A stretch of DNA of 64,000 nt from Anaerococcus pacaensis 9403502 (GTDB taxonomy: Bacteria; Bacillota; Clostridia; Tissierellales; Peptoniphilaceae). Both the position numbers and the translations under genes were made by a program. Below, in pieces: positions 28,438 to 38,396 of the stretch (position 1 is the stretch's first letter; each line of letters opens with the position of its first letter). Location of the stretch: the NCBI GenBank assembly GCA_000308255.3, contig HG326668.1:1-64000 (forward strand), in the 5' to 3' direction. The notes under the pieces were generated by a model, which was not told the origin of the DNA, did no database searches, and worked only from the letters and a program-made list of their open reading frames with translations.

Positions 28438-28495
28438 ATTTTAACTAGACATAATCATTACACCCACAAACAAATAAAATGCAAACATTTTCATA
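28438..28495 (-). promoter_or_regulatory. Regulatory motifs upstream of the solitary thiolase
   Basis: Contains GTCTAGTTAAAAT on the minus strand (28438-28450) and TATGAAAATGTTTG (28482-28495), both shared exactly with the hbd operon upstream region. No clear -35/-10 pair could be fixed here. Confidence 0.45.
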
Positions 28496-28559
28496 ATTTA
28501 TTTATATTTAGTCAAACTACTTTACCATTTTATATCAATCTTTATATAAATTTTTAAAC

Positions 28560-28589
28560 AAAAAAAGCCAGTGATTTTACTCACCAGCT
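28560..28589 (-). terminator. Terminator of the bcd-thl operon
   Basis: On the minus strand AGCTGGTGA pairs with TCACTGGCT across a six-base loop, followed by seven T. It lies just after the thiolase stop codon. Confidence 0.87.
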
Positions 28590-28599
28590 TAAATATCTA

Positions 28600-29787
28600 T
28601 TATGGTCTTTCTACAACGATAGCTGTACCCATGCCGCCACCTATACAAAGAGTAGCGATACCTTTTTTGGCATCTCTTTTTTGCATTTCGTATAGAAGAG
28701 TTGTGAAAATTCTAGCACCAGAAGCACCAATTGGGTGGCCAATTGCTATAGCACCTCCGTTTACGTTTACTATATCTTCATTTAAGCCAAGTTCTTTTAT
28801 AACTGAAAGAGCTTGAGCTGCGAAAGCTTCGTTTGCTTCAATTAGGTCTATATCTTCAAGTGTTAGATTTGCTTTTTCTAGGGCTTTTTTAACTGTTGGA
28901 ATAGGTCCTGTACCCATGATAGCTGGGTCTACACCTTCGGTAGCATAGCTTACGATTGTAGCAAGTGGAGTTACGCCAAGTTCTTTAGCTTTTTCTTCAC
29001 TCATTACAATAAGTGCTGCTGCACCATCGTTGATACCAGATGAGTTAGCTGCTGTAACTGTACCACCATCACGTTTGAAGGCTGGTTTTAGTTTTGCTAT
29101 ACCTTCAGCTGTTACACCTTCTTTGATGTATTCATCTGTATCAAATACTGTAACATTACCTTTTCTATCAGTGATTTCTACTGGTACAATCTCATCTTTA
29201 AATCTGCCTTCAGCACGTGCTTTTTCTGCCTTTTGTTGACTTTCAGCTGCTAGCCTATCTTGTTCTTCACGTGTTAAGCCGTATTTATCTACGATATTTT
29301 CTGCTGTGATACCCATTGGATAGCCTTCAAATGCATCTGATAGACCATCTTTTTGCATTTCATCAACTATACCCTTATCACCCATACGAGCTCCCCATCT
29401 TGTGTCAGGAAGTAGGTATGGAGCGTTTGTCATAGATTCTGTACCACCAGCAAGTACTACATCTGCATCTCCAGCTTTGATCATTTGTGCTGCTAGAGAA
29501 ACAGATCTTAGACCAGAACCACATACTATATTTATAGTCATAGCTGGTTTTTCTTGTGGGATACCTGTATGGATTGATACTTGACGAGCTACGTTTTGGC
29601 CAAGTCCAGCTTGAAGTACACAGCCAAATACAGTTTCATCTATATCTTCTGGTTTGATTCCTGCTCTGTTGATTGCTTCTTTGGCTGCAATCACACCAAG
29701 ATCTACTGCTGATTTTGTCTTTAGTCCACCACCGTAAGAACCTACTGGAGTTCTTGCTGCACTTGCTATTACTACTTTATTGCTCAT
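28600..29787 (-). CDS. thl: Acetyl-CoA acetyltransferase
   Basis: 395 aa. Canonical thiolase: [11 protein letters not shown] around the nucleophilic Cys, [14 protein letters not shown], and [11 protein letters not shown] at the end. It condenses two acetyl-CoA as the first step to butyryl-CoA. It is the last gene of the six-gene operon that starts at bcd, 49 bases after hbd, and is followed by a strong terminator. Confidence 0.94.
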   Translation of the reverse strand: MSNKVVIASAARTPVGSYGGGLKTKSAVDLGVIAAKEAINRAGIKPEDIDETVFGCVLQAGLGQNVARQVSIHTGIPQEKPAMTINIVCGSGLRSVSLAAQMIKAGDADVVLAGGTESMTNAPYLLPDTRWGARMGDKGIVDEMQKDGLSDAFEGYPMGITAENIVDKYGLTREEQDRLAAESQQKAEKARAEGRFKDEIVPVEITDRKGNVTVFDTDEYIKEGVTAEGIAKLKPAFKRDGGTVTAANSSGINDGAAALIVMSEEKAKELGVTPLATIVSYATEGVDPAIMGTGPIPTVKKALEKANLTLEDIDLIEANEAFAAQALSVIKELGLNEDIVNVNGGAIAIGHPIGASGARIFTTLLYEMQKRDAKKGIATLCIGGGMGTAIVVERP

Positions 29788-29835
29788 AATATTTCCTCTC
29801 TTTATATTTTGATAAATTTTATTTCTTAGAATTAT

Positions 29836-30678
29836 TTATTTGCTGTAATCGTAGAAACCTTTACCAGTTTTTCTACCTAATTCTCCTGCAGCTACTTTTT
29901 GACGAAGTAGCACTGGTGCTGCATACTTATCTGATCCAATTGTATCTTTCAAATAGTCCATAATGCTTAGCACAACATCTAAACCTATAAGGTCAGCTAA
30001 TTCTAGTGGACCCATTGGATGGTTTGCACCAAGTTTCATTGCTGTATCTATGCCTTCTGGGGTAGAGATACCTTCTGCTAATACGTAGATTCCTTCATTT
30101 ATCATTGGAATAAGGATTCTGTTTACTACAAAGCCTGGAGATTCCTTAACTTCTACTGGTGTCTTTCCAATCTCTTCGGTAATTTCAATGATTTTATTTA
30201 CAGTTTCATCACTAGTTGTGATACCTTTGATAACTTCTACTAACTTCATCACTGTAGCAGGATTAAAGAAGTGCATACCAATAACTTTGTCTGGTCTTTG
30301 TGTAGCCACAGCTATTTCTGTGATAGAAATTGATGATGTGTTTGAAGCTAGGATAGTCTTTTCATCACAAGTCTCGCATAGCTCTTTAAAAATAGCTTTC
30401 TTTATTTCTGGATTTTCGCTAGCTGCTTCTATGATTAAATCGCAATCTTTAAGATCATTTACATCTGTTGTGAAGTTGAGTCTACTTAGATATTCGTTTT
30501 TTTGTTCCTCAGTAATTCTTTCTTTTGCAACAGATTTATCAAAAGATTTGGTTATGGTATTTCTACCTTTTTCAATAAACTCTTCCTTTATATCTCTTAC
30601 AACTACATCATAGTGTTTGCTCATAACTTCTGCTATGCCAGCACCCATTGTGCCTGCACCAATTACACCAATTTTCAT
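29836..30678 (-). CDS. hbd: 3-hydroxybutyryl-CoA dehydrogenase
   Basis: 280 aa. N-terminal GAGTMGAGIAEVMS Rossmann motif, NTSSISITE, GMHFFNPATVMKLVE, and GPLELADLIGLD. It reduces acetoacetyl-CoA to 3-hydroxybutyryl-CoA. It lies between crt and thl in the main butyrate operon, 13 bases after crt. The second copy at 24987 differs in sequence, so the two are old paralogs. Confidence 0.94.
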   Translation of the reverse strand: MKIGVIGAGTMGAGIAEVMSKHYDVVVRDIKEEFIEKGRNTITKSFDKSVAKERITEEQKNEYLSRLNFTTDVNDLKDCDLIIEAASENPEIKKAIFKELCETCDEKTILASNTSSISITEIAVATQRPDKVIGMHFFNPATVMKLVEVIKGITTSDETVNKIIEITEEIGKTPVEVKESPGFVVNRILIPMINEGIYVLAEGISTPEGIDTAMKLGANHPMGPLELADLIGLDVVLSIMDYLKDTIGSDKYAAPVLLRQKVAAGELGRKTGKGFYDYSK

Positions 30679-30690
30679 TTCAAAACCTCC

Positions 30691-31470
30691 TTATTTATTT
30701 GTAAATTTTGGGTCTTCTTTATTTACAAATGCTTTAGTTCCTATTTCTTTATCTTCTGTTGTAAAAGTCAGACCGAATAAGTTTTCTTCTATTTTCATAG
30801 CTTGGTCTATGTCTACTTGACCTCCGGTGTTGATTGCTTCTTTACTTAATCTAACAGCTATTGGAGCTTGGCTTGCAATACTATTAGCTAAATCGTTTAC
30901 AACACCATCTAGTTCATCCGGCTCAACTACTTTTTGTACAAGTCCTATTTCATAAGCCTTGTCAGCTTTAATATTTTCAGCTGAGTAGATAAGATATTTC
31001 GCCCAGCCTTGACCTACTAGTCTTTGTAGTCTTTGTGTTCCACCAAAGCCAGGTATTAGTCCAAGATGTACTTCTGGCTGACCAAATAAAGCCTTAGTAG
31101 ATGCTATTCTTATATCACAGCTCATAGCTAGCTCACAGCCACCACCTAGGGCAAAGCCATTTACTTCAGCTATAACAGGTATTGGAAGAGTTTCTATTTT
31201 TCTAAATACTCCCATACCACGTTTGGCAAAATCTTTAGCAGCTAAGCCATCTAATTCTGACATTTCCTTAATATCAGCCCCTGCTATAAAAGATCTGCCC
31301 TCACCTGTTATGATTAGAACTCTAAGGTCGTTATTTGCTGCCACTTCATCTAAAGCTTTATCTAGGTCAGCTAGGACTTCAGAGTTTAATGCATTTAGGG
31401 AATCTGGTCTATTAATTATTATCTTTGCGATATGTTCATTTACCTCGTACTTAATTGTACTAAATTCCAT
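30691..31470 (-). CDS. crt: Enoyl-CoA hydratase (crotonase)
   Basis: 259 aa. Crotonase fold with the oxyanion-hole segment FIAGADIKEM and the catalytic Glu pair in ALGGGCELAMSCD and FGQPEVHLGLIPG. It dehydrates 3-hydroxybutyryl-CoA to crotonyl-CoA. It lies between etfA and hbd of the main butyrate operon; GGAGGATCATT stands before the ATG. Confidence 0.94.
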   Translation of the reverse strand: MEFSTIKYEVNEHIAKIIINRPDSLNALNSEVLADLDKALDEVAANNDLRVLIITGEGRSFIAGADIKEMSELDGLAAKDFAKRGMGVFRKIETLPIPVIAEVNGFALGGGCELAMSCDIRIASTKALFGQPEVHLGLIPGFGGTQRLQRLVGQGWAKYLIYSAENIKADKAYEIGLVQKVVEPDELDGVVNDLANSIASQAPIAVRLSKEAINTGGQVDIDQAMKIEENLFGLTFTTEDKEIGTKAFVNKEDPKFTNK

Positions 31471-31508
31471 AATGATCCTCCTATATTATGTTCTATAATA
31501 TTCATACC

Positions 31509-32513
31509 CTATTTACTAGCCTTAGCTAATTTAACCTTTTTGATTAATTCTGGAACAACTTCATTTATATCGCCAACGATTCCTACATCTGCCACATTAA
31601 AGATATTTGCATCAGGGTTTTTATTGATTGCAATAATCAGATCAGATTCTTCCATACCTGCCAAATGCTGAATAGCTCCTGATATACCAAGGGCTATATA
31701 TAGGTTTGGTCTTACTGTTTTACCAGTTTGACCTACTTGGCGGTCCTTATCTACCCAGCCAGAATCAACTACAGCTCTAGATGTGGCAAGTTCCCCCTCA
31801 AGTACATCAGCCAGCTCATAAGCCAGTTTCATATTCTCAGCTGATCCTATCCCACGGCCTACGGCTACTAGAATTTCCGCATCTTCGATTTTTATTTTCT
31901 TCTTATCAGCAAGTTTTTCTTCGATGATTTCTACATTTACATCGCTATCATCTAGCTTAACTTCATATTCGTGGATTTCTCCAGTTCTATCTGAATCTTT
32001 TTCATCTTTTTGCATTACACCTGGCCTAACTGTTGACATTTGTGGACGAGCGTCTGGGGATTGAATGGTTGCCATTAGATTTCCACCAAAGGTTGGACGT
32101 GTCATATTAAGTAGACCTGTATCCTCATCTATTTCTAACTTCGTACAATCAGCTGTAAGCCCACAACCAACTCTTGCAGATACTCTTGGCGCAAGGTCAC
32201 GACCAATTGTAGAAGCACCAAATAATACGATTTGTGGTTTTAAATCATTTATTACTTTTGTGATTGCTTTTACATATGGTTCTGTAATATATCTTTTAAG
32301 TATTTTGTTATCTACATAGTAAACTTGGTCAGCACCATAGTGGATCAATTCTTCTGTTTGACCTTCTATGTCATGACCTACTAGTAGGGCTATCACATTT
32401 TCATTTAATTCATCTGCTAGTTTGCGTGCTTTGCCAATAGGTTCAAATGACACGTTTTGTAGGATGCCATCCCTTTGTTCGCAAACTACTAATACATCTT
32501 TATATTCGTTCAT
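31509..32513 (-). CDS. etfA: Electron transfer flavoprotein alpha subunit
   Basis: 334 aa. The N-terminal domain (1-190) is followed by the FAD-binding domain: VGRGIGSAENM, TSRAVVDSGWV, GQTGKTVRPNLYIALGISGAIQHLAG, and ADVGIVGD. With EtfB it should bifurcate electrons from NADH to ferredoxin and to crotonyl-CoA through Bcd, as in clostridia. It lies ten bases after etfB. The fusion gene at 23248 carries a diverged copy of its C-terminal half. Confidence 0.93.
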   Translation of the reverse strand: MNEYKDVLVVCEQRDGILQNVSFEPIGKARKLADELNENVIALLVGHDIEGQTEELIHYGADQVYYVDNKILKRYITEPYVKAITKVINDLKPQIVLFGASTIGRDLAPRVSARVGCGLTADCTKLEIDEDTGLLNMTRPTFGGNLMATIQSPDARPQMSTVRPGVMQKDEKDSDRTGEIHEYEVKLDDSDVNVEIIEEKLADKKKIKIEDAEILVAVGRGIGSAENMKLAYELADVLEGELATSRAVVDSGWVDKDRQVGQTGKTVRPNLYIALGISGAIQHLAGMEESDLIIAINKNPDANIFNVADVGIVGDINEVVPELIKKVKLAKASK

Positions 32514-32523
32514 TTAAAACTCC

Positions 32524-33309
32524 TTAGATTAAAAACTCGCCTGCTAATTTATCAACAATGATATTAGCACCCTCATCTGCAGCTACTTCAAATACTTTAC
32601 CTGCTTGCTTGGCCCCTTTAGTAAATGACCTTTTTACTTTTGTAGGTGAACCAATTAAACCTATTTGGCTGCGATCTACTTCTATGTCATCTACAGTCCA
32701 GGTTTTAACTATATCTGTACTATTGGCTTCATATATTTTAGACACCCTCATATACCTAGGTGAATTCATTTCGCCTAGAGTAGTAATAAGCACTGGGAAT
32801 TTTGCTCTGATTATTTGAAATCTATCTTCAAATTGTCTTTGTACTTCAATATATTCATCAGTGATATTTTTTATATCTTCTACATATGATATAGATGGGA
32901 TACCGAGGTGTTCAGCTGTTTGTGGCCCTACTTGGGCTGTATCACCATCGATGGCTTGACGACCGGCTATGATTAAATCATAATCTAGATTGTTGATAGC
33001 AGCAGCAAGAGCTGTAGATGTTGCCCATGTATCAGCTCCACCAAAAGCCTTATCTGTTAGCAATATTACCTCATCACAACCCATAGCATAGGCTTCTTTT
33101 AAGGCAGCTGCAGCTTGTGGTGGTCCCATAGATAGAACTGTTACATGCGCCCCATTTTTTTCTTTAATCTTTAAGGCTTCTTCGATACCCGCTTTATCAT
33201 CTGGGTTTATAATTGATGGAAGACCTTCCCTCATGATTCTTCCAGTTTCTTGGTCAATTTTTACCTCATTGGTGTCTGGAACTTGTTTAATTAATACTAC
33301 TATATTCAC
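32524..33309 (-). CDS. etfB: Electron transfer flavoprotein beta subunit
   Basis: 261 aa, typical length. KQVPDTNEVKID at the start, the AMGCDEVILLTDKAFGGADT signature loop and DLIIAGRQAIDGDTAQVGPQ. The nearby bcd and etfA make this the bifurcating Etf/Bcd set. It lies between bcd (13 bases upstream) and etfA. Confidence 0.94.
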   Translation of the reverse strand: MNIVVLIKQVPDTNEVKIDQETGRIMREGLPSIINPDDKAGIEEALKIKEKNGAHVTVLSMGPPQAAAALKEAYAMGCDEVILLTDKAFGGADTWATSTALAAAINNLDYDLIIAGRQAIDGDTAQVGPQTAEHLGIPSISYVEDIKNITDEYIEVQRQFEDRFQIIRAKFPVLITTLGEMNSPRYMRVSKIYEANSTDIVKTWTVDDIEVDRSQIGLIGSPTKVKRSFTKGAKQAGKVFEVAADEGANIIVDKLAGEFLI

Positions 33310-33321
33310 TATAAACTCCTA

Positions 33322-34464
33322 TTATAAAAGACTTCCTGATATAACCATTCTTTGAACTTCTGATGTACCCTCATATATTTCACAAATCTTAGCATCTCTC
33401 ATCATACGTTCTACTGGATAATCCCTTGTGTAACCATAGCCACCGTAAAGTTGAACACACTTGGTTGTGACTTCCATGGCAACTTCTGCTGCAAATAGTT
33501 TGGCATGGGCTGCACTTACATTGTAAGCAAGGCCCGCATCTTTGTCAGAAGCAGCTTTATATACTAAAAGCCTTGCAGCTTCGATTTTGTTAGCAAGATT
33601 TGCTATTTGGAATTGAGTATTTTGGAATTTTGATAGACTCCTACCAAATTGTTCTCTTTCTTTGACATAGTCTATAGTTTTCTCTAGAGCGCCTTCTGCT
33701 ATACCAAGTGCCTGGGCAGCTATTCCAATCCTACCTCCATCAAGGGTAGTCATAGCTACTTTAAATCCTTTGCCTTCTTGGCCAAGTAGGTTTTCAACTG
33801 GTATATGGCAATCTTCAAAGATGAGCTCACATGTTAGCGAACCATGGATACCCATTTTCTTTTCAGGTAGGCCAATAGTAAAGCCTGGAGTATCTTTTTC
33901 TACGATAAATGCTGATATACCGCGTGTGCCCTTAGACTTATCAGTCATAGCTATAACAATAAATGTATCTGCGAGTGTTGCATTTGTTATAAATATTTTA
34001 GATCCATTTAGGATATATTCTTTGCCATCATCTGAGAGGTGAGCTGTGGTTTGTTGCATAGATGCATCTGTACCAGCCATTGGCTCAGTAAGTGCAAAGG
34101 CTCCTATGTGCTCACCTGTGGCTAGCTTTGTTAGGTATTTTTCCTTTTGTGCTTGTGTACCATAAGTTTCTATTGGCCAACAAGCAAGCGATGTATGGGC
34201 TGATATGATTACTCCTGTTGCTGCACAAGCTTTGGAAAGTTCTTCTACAGCCATTATGTAACCTAAGTAATCCCCACCCTCTCCGCCGTATTCTTTTGGC
34301 ACTGGTATACCAAAAAAGCCAGCATCCTTAAGCTTCGGAATATTTTCATATGGTGGTCTTTCTTCTTCGTCGATTATTGCTGCTAGAGGCTCTACTTCGC
34401 GAAGTGCAAAGTCCCTGTACATTTCTCTTAGCATCTTGTGAGTACTGTCTATACTAAAATCCAT
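33322..34464 (-). CDS. bcd: Butyryl-CoA dehydrogenase
   Basis: 380 aa, standard acyl-CoA dehydrogenase. LTEPMAGTDASM, the GIHGSLTCELIFEDC block and the catalytic base in IYEGTSEVQR near residue 366. It reduces crotonyl-CoA to butyryl-CoA with electrons from EtfAB. It is the first gene of the operon bcd-etfB-etfA-crt-hbd-thl. The promoter is at 34503-34530. Confidence 0.93.
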   Translation of the reverse strand: MDFSIDSTHKMLREMYRDFALREVEPLAAIIDEEERPPYENIPKLKDAGFFGIPVPKEYGGEGGDYLGYIMAVEELSKACAATGVIISAHTSLACWPIETYGTQAQKEKYLTKLATGEHIGAFALTEPMAGTDASMQQTTAHLSDDGKEYILNGSKIFITNATLADTFIVIAMTDKSKGTRGISAFIVEKDTPGFTIGLPEKKMGIHGSLTCELIFEDCHIPVENLLGQEGKGFKVAMTTLDGGRIGIAAQALGIAEGALEKTIDYVKEREQFGRSLSKFQNTQFQIANLANKIEAARLLVYKAASDKDAGLAYNVSAAHAKLFAAEVAMEVTTKCVQLYGGYGYTRDYPVERMMRDAKICEIYEGTSEVQRMVISGSLL

Positions 34465-34502
34465 ACTATCTCCTTATATTTATTAACTCGTTTCTTATAG
34501 TC

Positions 34503-34530
34503 ATTATATGGGCTAGTCATAGATTGTCAA
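34503..34530 (-). promoter_or_regulatory. Promoter of the bcd-etf-crt-hbd-thl operon
   Basis: TTGACA (34525-34530), 16-base spacer and TATAAT (34503-34508) on the minus strand. ATGACTA occurs twice, in the spacer and just downstream of the -10 box, 16 bases apart, and could mark a regulator site. Confidence 0.85.
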
Positions 34531-34563
34531 AAAATTATTTATCTTAATACTTTAATTACCCCA

Positions 34564-34588
34564 ATAAAAAAGAGCACATCTGTGCTCT
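34564..34588 (-). terminator. Terminator of hisS
   Basis: AGAGCACA/TGTGCTCT stem with a two-base loop and six T on the minus strand. It overlaps the last bases of hisS and ends the brnQ-hisS transcript. Confidence 0.88.
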
Positions 34589-35888
34589 AATCTAGGTATT
34601 TTAAAAATTCATCCACGCTCACTGTGACTTGATCACCTGTTTCCATGTTCTTTACAGTCACATCTAGCTTATTAAACTCTTCCTCGCCTAATATAAGGGC
34701 ATATTTGGCCCCAATCTTGTCGGCGTAGTTCATTTTCTTCTTAAACTTGCCTCTTTCCAGATAAATATCAGCACGCATGCCAGCTTCTTTTAGCATGTTT
34801 AATATATCAATCGAATAGAAAGTGTACGACTCGCCCATAGGTAGAACAAGTACATCAGTTTGGCCACTCTTATTCTCATCTACAAGTCCCAGCTCCATGA
34901 ATTGATAGAATAATCGGGTGAGACCAATACTCATGCCCACCCCAGGTAGAGCTTGCTTGCTAAAATTGCTAGCAAGATTGTCATAGCGGCCTCCAGAACA
35001 TACTGATCCTATAGATTCATAACCATTTATAAAGGTCTCATATACAGTAGATGTATAATAATCTAGGCCTCTAGTGATGGCAAGGTCTATTTTAATGCTT
35101 GAATCTGGTATTCCAAATTTTACCATATAGCCGTGGACATATTTTAACTCCAGCACTCCTTCCTTGTATAAATCATTGCCATCGAATGCTTCTAATTCAG
35201 TAATTAAGGCGGTATTTTTTAAGTCTGATTCTAAGAAATCAAGTGTAGTTGCAGTTTTTTCTTCTCCTATAATCTCTGTGAGAAGCTCTCTGGTCTTATC
35301 TATACCTATCTTATCTTTTTTATCGATAGTACGTAGAACTTCTGTAGTATCTTCGATGTCTAGTGAATTGAAAAATCCATTTAACAGCTTCCTGTTGTTA
35401 ATATGGAAGGTAATATTTGGAAAATCCATGCGTGAAAATGCCTCATAGATAACTCTGGCAAGGAGTGCATCATTTTCTATTGCGAGTTCATTATGCCCGA
35501 TGATATCTATATCAGCCTGATAAAACTCTTTATACCTACCCTTCTGATTGCGCTCACCGCGGTATACTTTGGCTATTTGATAGCGTTTAAATGGAAAATT
35601 GAGATTAGAAAAATGTTCTGCCACATAGCGAGCAAGTGGGACTGTAAGGTCAAATCTTAGGCTCATATCCTTTGATTCACTAGCAATTTCAAATATTTGC
35701 TTCTCGGTTTCTCCACCACCCTTGGCAAAGAGGATTTCATTTTTTTCTATAACAGGTGTATCAATTGGTGAAAATTGATAGTCTCTAAAGGTTTCTTCTA
35801 TTGTATTTTTTATACTATCAAAGACTACTTGCTCTTCTGGTAGGAGCTCCATTACTCCGGCAATAGTCGATGGTTTTACTATATCCAT
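34587..35888 (-). CDS. hisS: Histidyl-tRNA synthetase
   Basis: 433 aa, class II. Motif 1/2 region (RFDLTVPLARYVAEH, RGERNQKGRYKEFYQ) and the His-binding GLDYYTSTVYE near residue 265 are clear. The C-terminal anticodon domain starts near 330. It lies 16 bases after the brnQ stop, so the two probably share a transcript. That pairing with an amino-acid carrier is unusual but not unique. No T-box is seen before brnQ. Confidence 0.94.
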   Translation of the reverse strand: MDIVKPSTIAGVMELLPEEQVVFDSIKNTIEETFRDYQFSPIDTPVIEKNEILFAKGGGETEKQIFEIASESKDMSLRFDLTVPLARYVAEHFSNLNFPFKRYQIAKVYRGERNQKGRYKEFYQADIDIIGHNELAIENDALLARVIYEAFSRMDFPNITFHINNRKLLNGFFNSLDIEDTTEVLRTIDKKDKIGIDKTRELLTEIIGEEKTATTLDFLESDLKNTALITELEAFDGNDLYKEGVLELKYVHGYMVKFGIPDSSIKIDLAITRGLDYYTSTVYETFINGYESIGSVCSGGRYDNLASNFSKQALPGVGMSIGLTRLFYQFMELGLVDENKSGQTDVLVLPMGESYTFYSIDILNMLKEAGMRADIYLERGKFKKKMNYADKIGAKYALILGEEEFNKLDVTVKNMETGDQVTVSVDEFLKYLD

Positions 35889-35903
35889 GTAAATCTCCTA
35901 GGC

Positions 35904-37187
35904 TTATTTTGTATAAAATTTATCTTGTGCATCTATTATACAGTATATAAACATTATTATAAAGAAAATGAGCCATGGAAAGCCCATTTCATATAAAGGC
36001 ATCCATGATATTAGTTTAGAAATACGTAGGGCCACACTTTCACTCACCATCGCTACATAGGCTATGATAGCCTGGTATAGCGATATTATTCCTATTATAG
36101 AAAATGTAAAGATTCTAGGCTTTTGCCTGGTTTTTATATTTGTTAGATTAAAGCAAATCATAACTAAAACTATTGGATAGGCAAAGCTTAGTAAGGGCGA
36201 TGTTAAATTTACAAACTGATCTACTCCAACTAATGACAGAATCATCGAAATAATAGCAATAGTGATTGCGATAAATCTATAGGAGTACTTATCAGATGTA
36301 ATCTTATCTATCATATCTGATATCGAGCTAATAAGGCCCACACTTGTAGTAAAGCAAGCTAGAACTATGATTGCTGTAAGGATATATTTGCCAAAACTAC
36401 CCATTATGCTTTCTGCTATGGCTACTAAAAGTCCCGTTCTCGAATTGATATTAGCATGTCTTATAGATGCACTCGCACCGAGATAAGTAAGAGCTAAATA
36501 TACTAGGCCAAGGCCGATAGTCGCAACTAGAGTTACCTTGATAGTTTTCTCTAAAAGGTCATCACTATAGCCTTTTTTTATCAAACTATGTATTATAATC
36601 GGCGCAAAGGCTATAGCTGATAGGGCATCCATAGTGTTGTAGCCTTCTATGGCTGAATGTGTAAAGGTATGAGACCTTGAAATATCTGATGCTCCAATTT
36701 CTCCTATAGGATTTACAACCCCAGCTATTATCATCACAATTAAGACTACAAGCAAGATAGGGGTTAAGTATTTTCCTATTATATCAACTACATTATTTGC
36801 TTTTAAAATGACAACTAAACTTAGGCCAAAAAATACTATAACAAACAGATAATACGAAATATTTATGCCAGATGCTATGACAACCTCAGCACTAGTTGCC
36901 CCCGTCCTAGGTATAGCCCCCAGCGGCCCCAAGGTGATTGCTATTAGCCAGATAATAGCCCTAGCTAATTTATCCCCACCTACTTTAGTGAATTCTTTCA
37001 CATCACCATTCTTTTTTGCCATACTAATTACAGCAAGGCTTGCCAGCCCCACACCAGTTAGAATGAAGCCAAGGCTTGATATTATCCAATTTGATTGATA
37101 AGCCTTTCCCAATAGAGGCGGAAATATTAGGTTGCCCGCCCCAAAGAAAAGCGAAAACAATGCAAATCCAACTACAATTATATCCAT
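35904..37187 (-). CDS. brnQ: Branched-chain amino acid carrier BrnQ
   Basis: 427 aa, about twelve hydrophobic segments. FSLFFGAGNLIFPPLLG at the start and IPRTGATSAEV are typical of the LIVCS family, which imports Leu, Ile and Val with sodium or protons. The neighbouring operon deaminates and oxidises these amino acids, so this is likely the feeder. A TATAAT box lies at 37224-37229, but its -35 element is weak. Confidence 0.92.
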   Translation of the reverse strand: MDIIVVGFALFSLFFGAGNLIFPPLLGKAYQSNWIISSLGFILTGVGLASLAVISMAKKNGDVKEFTKVGGDKLARAIIWLIAITLGPLGAIPRTGATSAEVVIASGINISYYLFVIVFFGLSLVVILKANNVVDIIGKYLTPILLVVLIVMIIAGVVNPIGEIGASDISRSHTFTHSAIEGYNTMDALSAIAFAPIIIHSLIKKGYSDDLLEKTIKVTLVATIGLGLVYLALTYLGASASIRHANINSRTGLLVAIAESIMGSFGKYILTAIIVLACFTTSVGLISSISDMIDKITSDKYSYRFIAITIAIISMILSLVGVDQFVNLTSPLLSFAYPIVLVMICFNLTNIKTRQKPRIFTFSIIGIISLYQAIIAYVAMVSESVALRISKLISWMPLYEMGFPWLIFFIIMFIYCIIDAQDKFYTK

Positions 37188-37246
37188 TAATAAATCCTTC
37201 TATGTTAAAATTTTTACTTAAATATTATAACACAGGTGGATAAAGT

Positions 37247-37273
37247 AAAAAAAGACATGCACGTGGCATGCCT
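37247..37273 (-). terminator. Terminator of the Vor/leucine dehydrogenase operon
   Basis: AGGCATGC/GCATGTCT stem, with a G-U pair that forms only in minus-strand RNA, then seven T. It follows the leucine dehydrogenase stop. Confidence 0.85.
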
Positions 37274-37284
37274 TTTATATAGTG

Positions 37285-38379
37285 TTAACTTCTTTGAATA
37301 GAAGATTTAGGATGTTTTTGATAAATACCTTTAGTTTTTTCAACATCAGCTATTCTACGTTCAGCCAGTCTGTTAGCTGCGATATTTGTAGGAATTCCTT
37401 CTTCTTTAGCTATTTCAAATACTTTTGAAATTTGTTTTCCGATTAGGTCGATTTTTTTATTCGCTCTTTCTCTATTGAAGCCACCATAAAGCTCATCGTG
37501 GCAGTGAACTACACCACCAGCATTTACTATAAAGTCTGGTGCATAGAGAATTCCTTTTTCTGCTAGCATTTCGCCATGACGTTCTTCTGCAAGTTGGTTA
37601 TTAGCAGATCCACAGATTATATCAAATTTCATTTGTGGGATAGTCTCATCATTTACTGTAGCTCCTAGGGCGCATGGGCAATATATATTGCCTTCCCAGT
37701 CCCACATCTTGTCAGGGTCGACTATATCATAGCCAAGGTCACGAGCTTTTTCTATAGCTTTTGGGTTGATATCTGATACTGATATCTTTGCCCCTTCTTC
37801 CTTCAAATACTGAGCTATTACTTCACCAACATGGCCAAGGCCTTGGATGAGAATTTTCTTATTTTTAAGTGATTCATCACCATATTTTTCATTAGCCGCT
37901 GCCTTCATTGACATATATACTCCACGTGCTGTAGATGGTGAAGGGTTACCTGAAGTACCTGGTTTCATATTAGTACCTAGTACATAGTTTGTCTCTTGGT
38001 ATACATGGTCCATGTCTTCTTCTGTAGTGCCCACATCTTCAGCTGTGATGTATCTGCCGCCCATAGCATCAATATATCTACCTAAAGATCTAAGCATCGC
38101 TTCTGTTTTAGGATGCTCGTCATCTATCATTACAACTGTCTTGGCTCCACCTGACCAAATTCCTGCCGCAGCATTCTTGTAGGTCATACCACGAGCAAGT
38201 CTAATTACGTCTTCGATTGCATCTTCTTCATTTTCATATTTCCATACTCTCATACCGCCAATAGCAGGGCCCAGGACTGTATTGTGGATACATGTGATTG
38301 CTCGAAGACCTGTTTCAGAGTCGTTCATGAAGATTAGCTGCTCGTAATCGTGTTCGTTCATTTTGTCAAATATTGCCAT
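37285..38379 (-). CDS. Leucine (Glu/Leu/Phe/Val family) dehydrogenase
   Basis: 364 aa. TYKNAAAGIWSGGAKTVV holds the two lysines of the active site. GLGHVGEVIAQYL is the NAD-binding loop. PDFIVNAGGVV lies further down. The size and lack of N-terminal extensions favour leucine/valine dehydrogenase over glutamate dehydrogenase. It would convert Leu, Ile and Val to 2-oxo acids, the substrates of the Vor complex encoded upstream in the same operon. It lies 17 bases after the Vor gamma/ferritin fusion. Confidence 0.9.
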   Translation of the reverse strand: MAIFDKMNEHDYEQLIFMNDSETGLRAITCIHNTVLGPAIGGMRVWKYENEEDAIEDVIRLARGMTYKNAAAGIWSGGAKTVVMIDDEHPKTEAMLRSLGRYIDAMGGRYITAEDVGTTEEDMDHVYQETNYVLGTNMKPGTSGNPSPSTARGVYMSMKAAANEKYGDESLKNKKILIQGLGHVGEVIAQYLKEEGAKISVSDINPKAIEKARDLGYDIVDPDKMWDWEGNIYCPCALGATVNDETIPQMKFDIICGSANNQLAEERHGEMLAEKGILYAPDFIVNAGGVVHCHDELYGGFNRERANKKIDLIGKQISKVFEIAKEEGIPTNIAANRLAERRIADVEKTKGIYQKHPKSSIQRS

Positions 38380-38396
38380 AAGTTTCTCCTAAGTTT

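Noticed and set aside
27199-29787. The two neighbouring thiolases as a recent duplication or assembly artefact
   Set aside because: The proteins differ in active-site context (CASS versus CGSG) and throughout, and each has its own upstream region and terminator.
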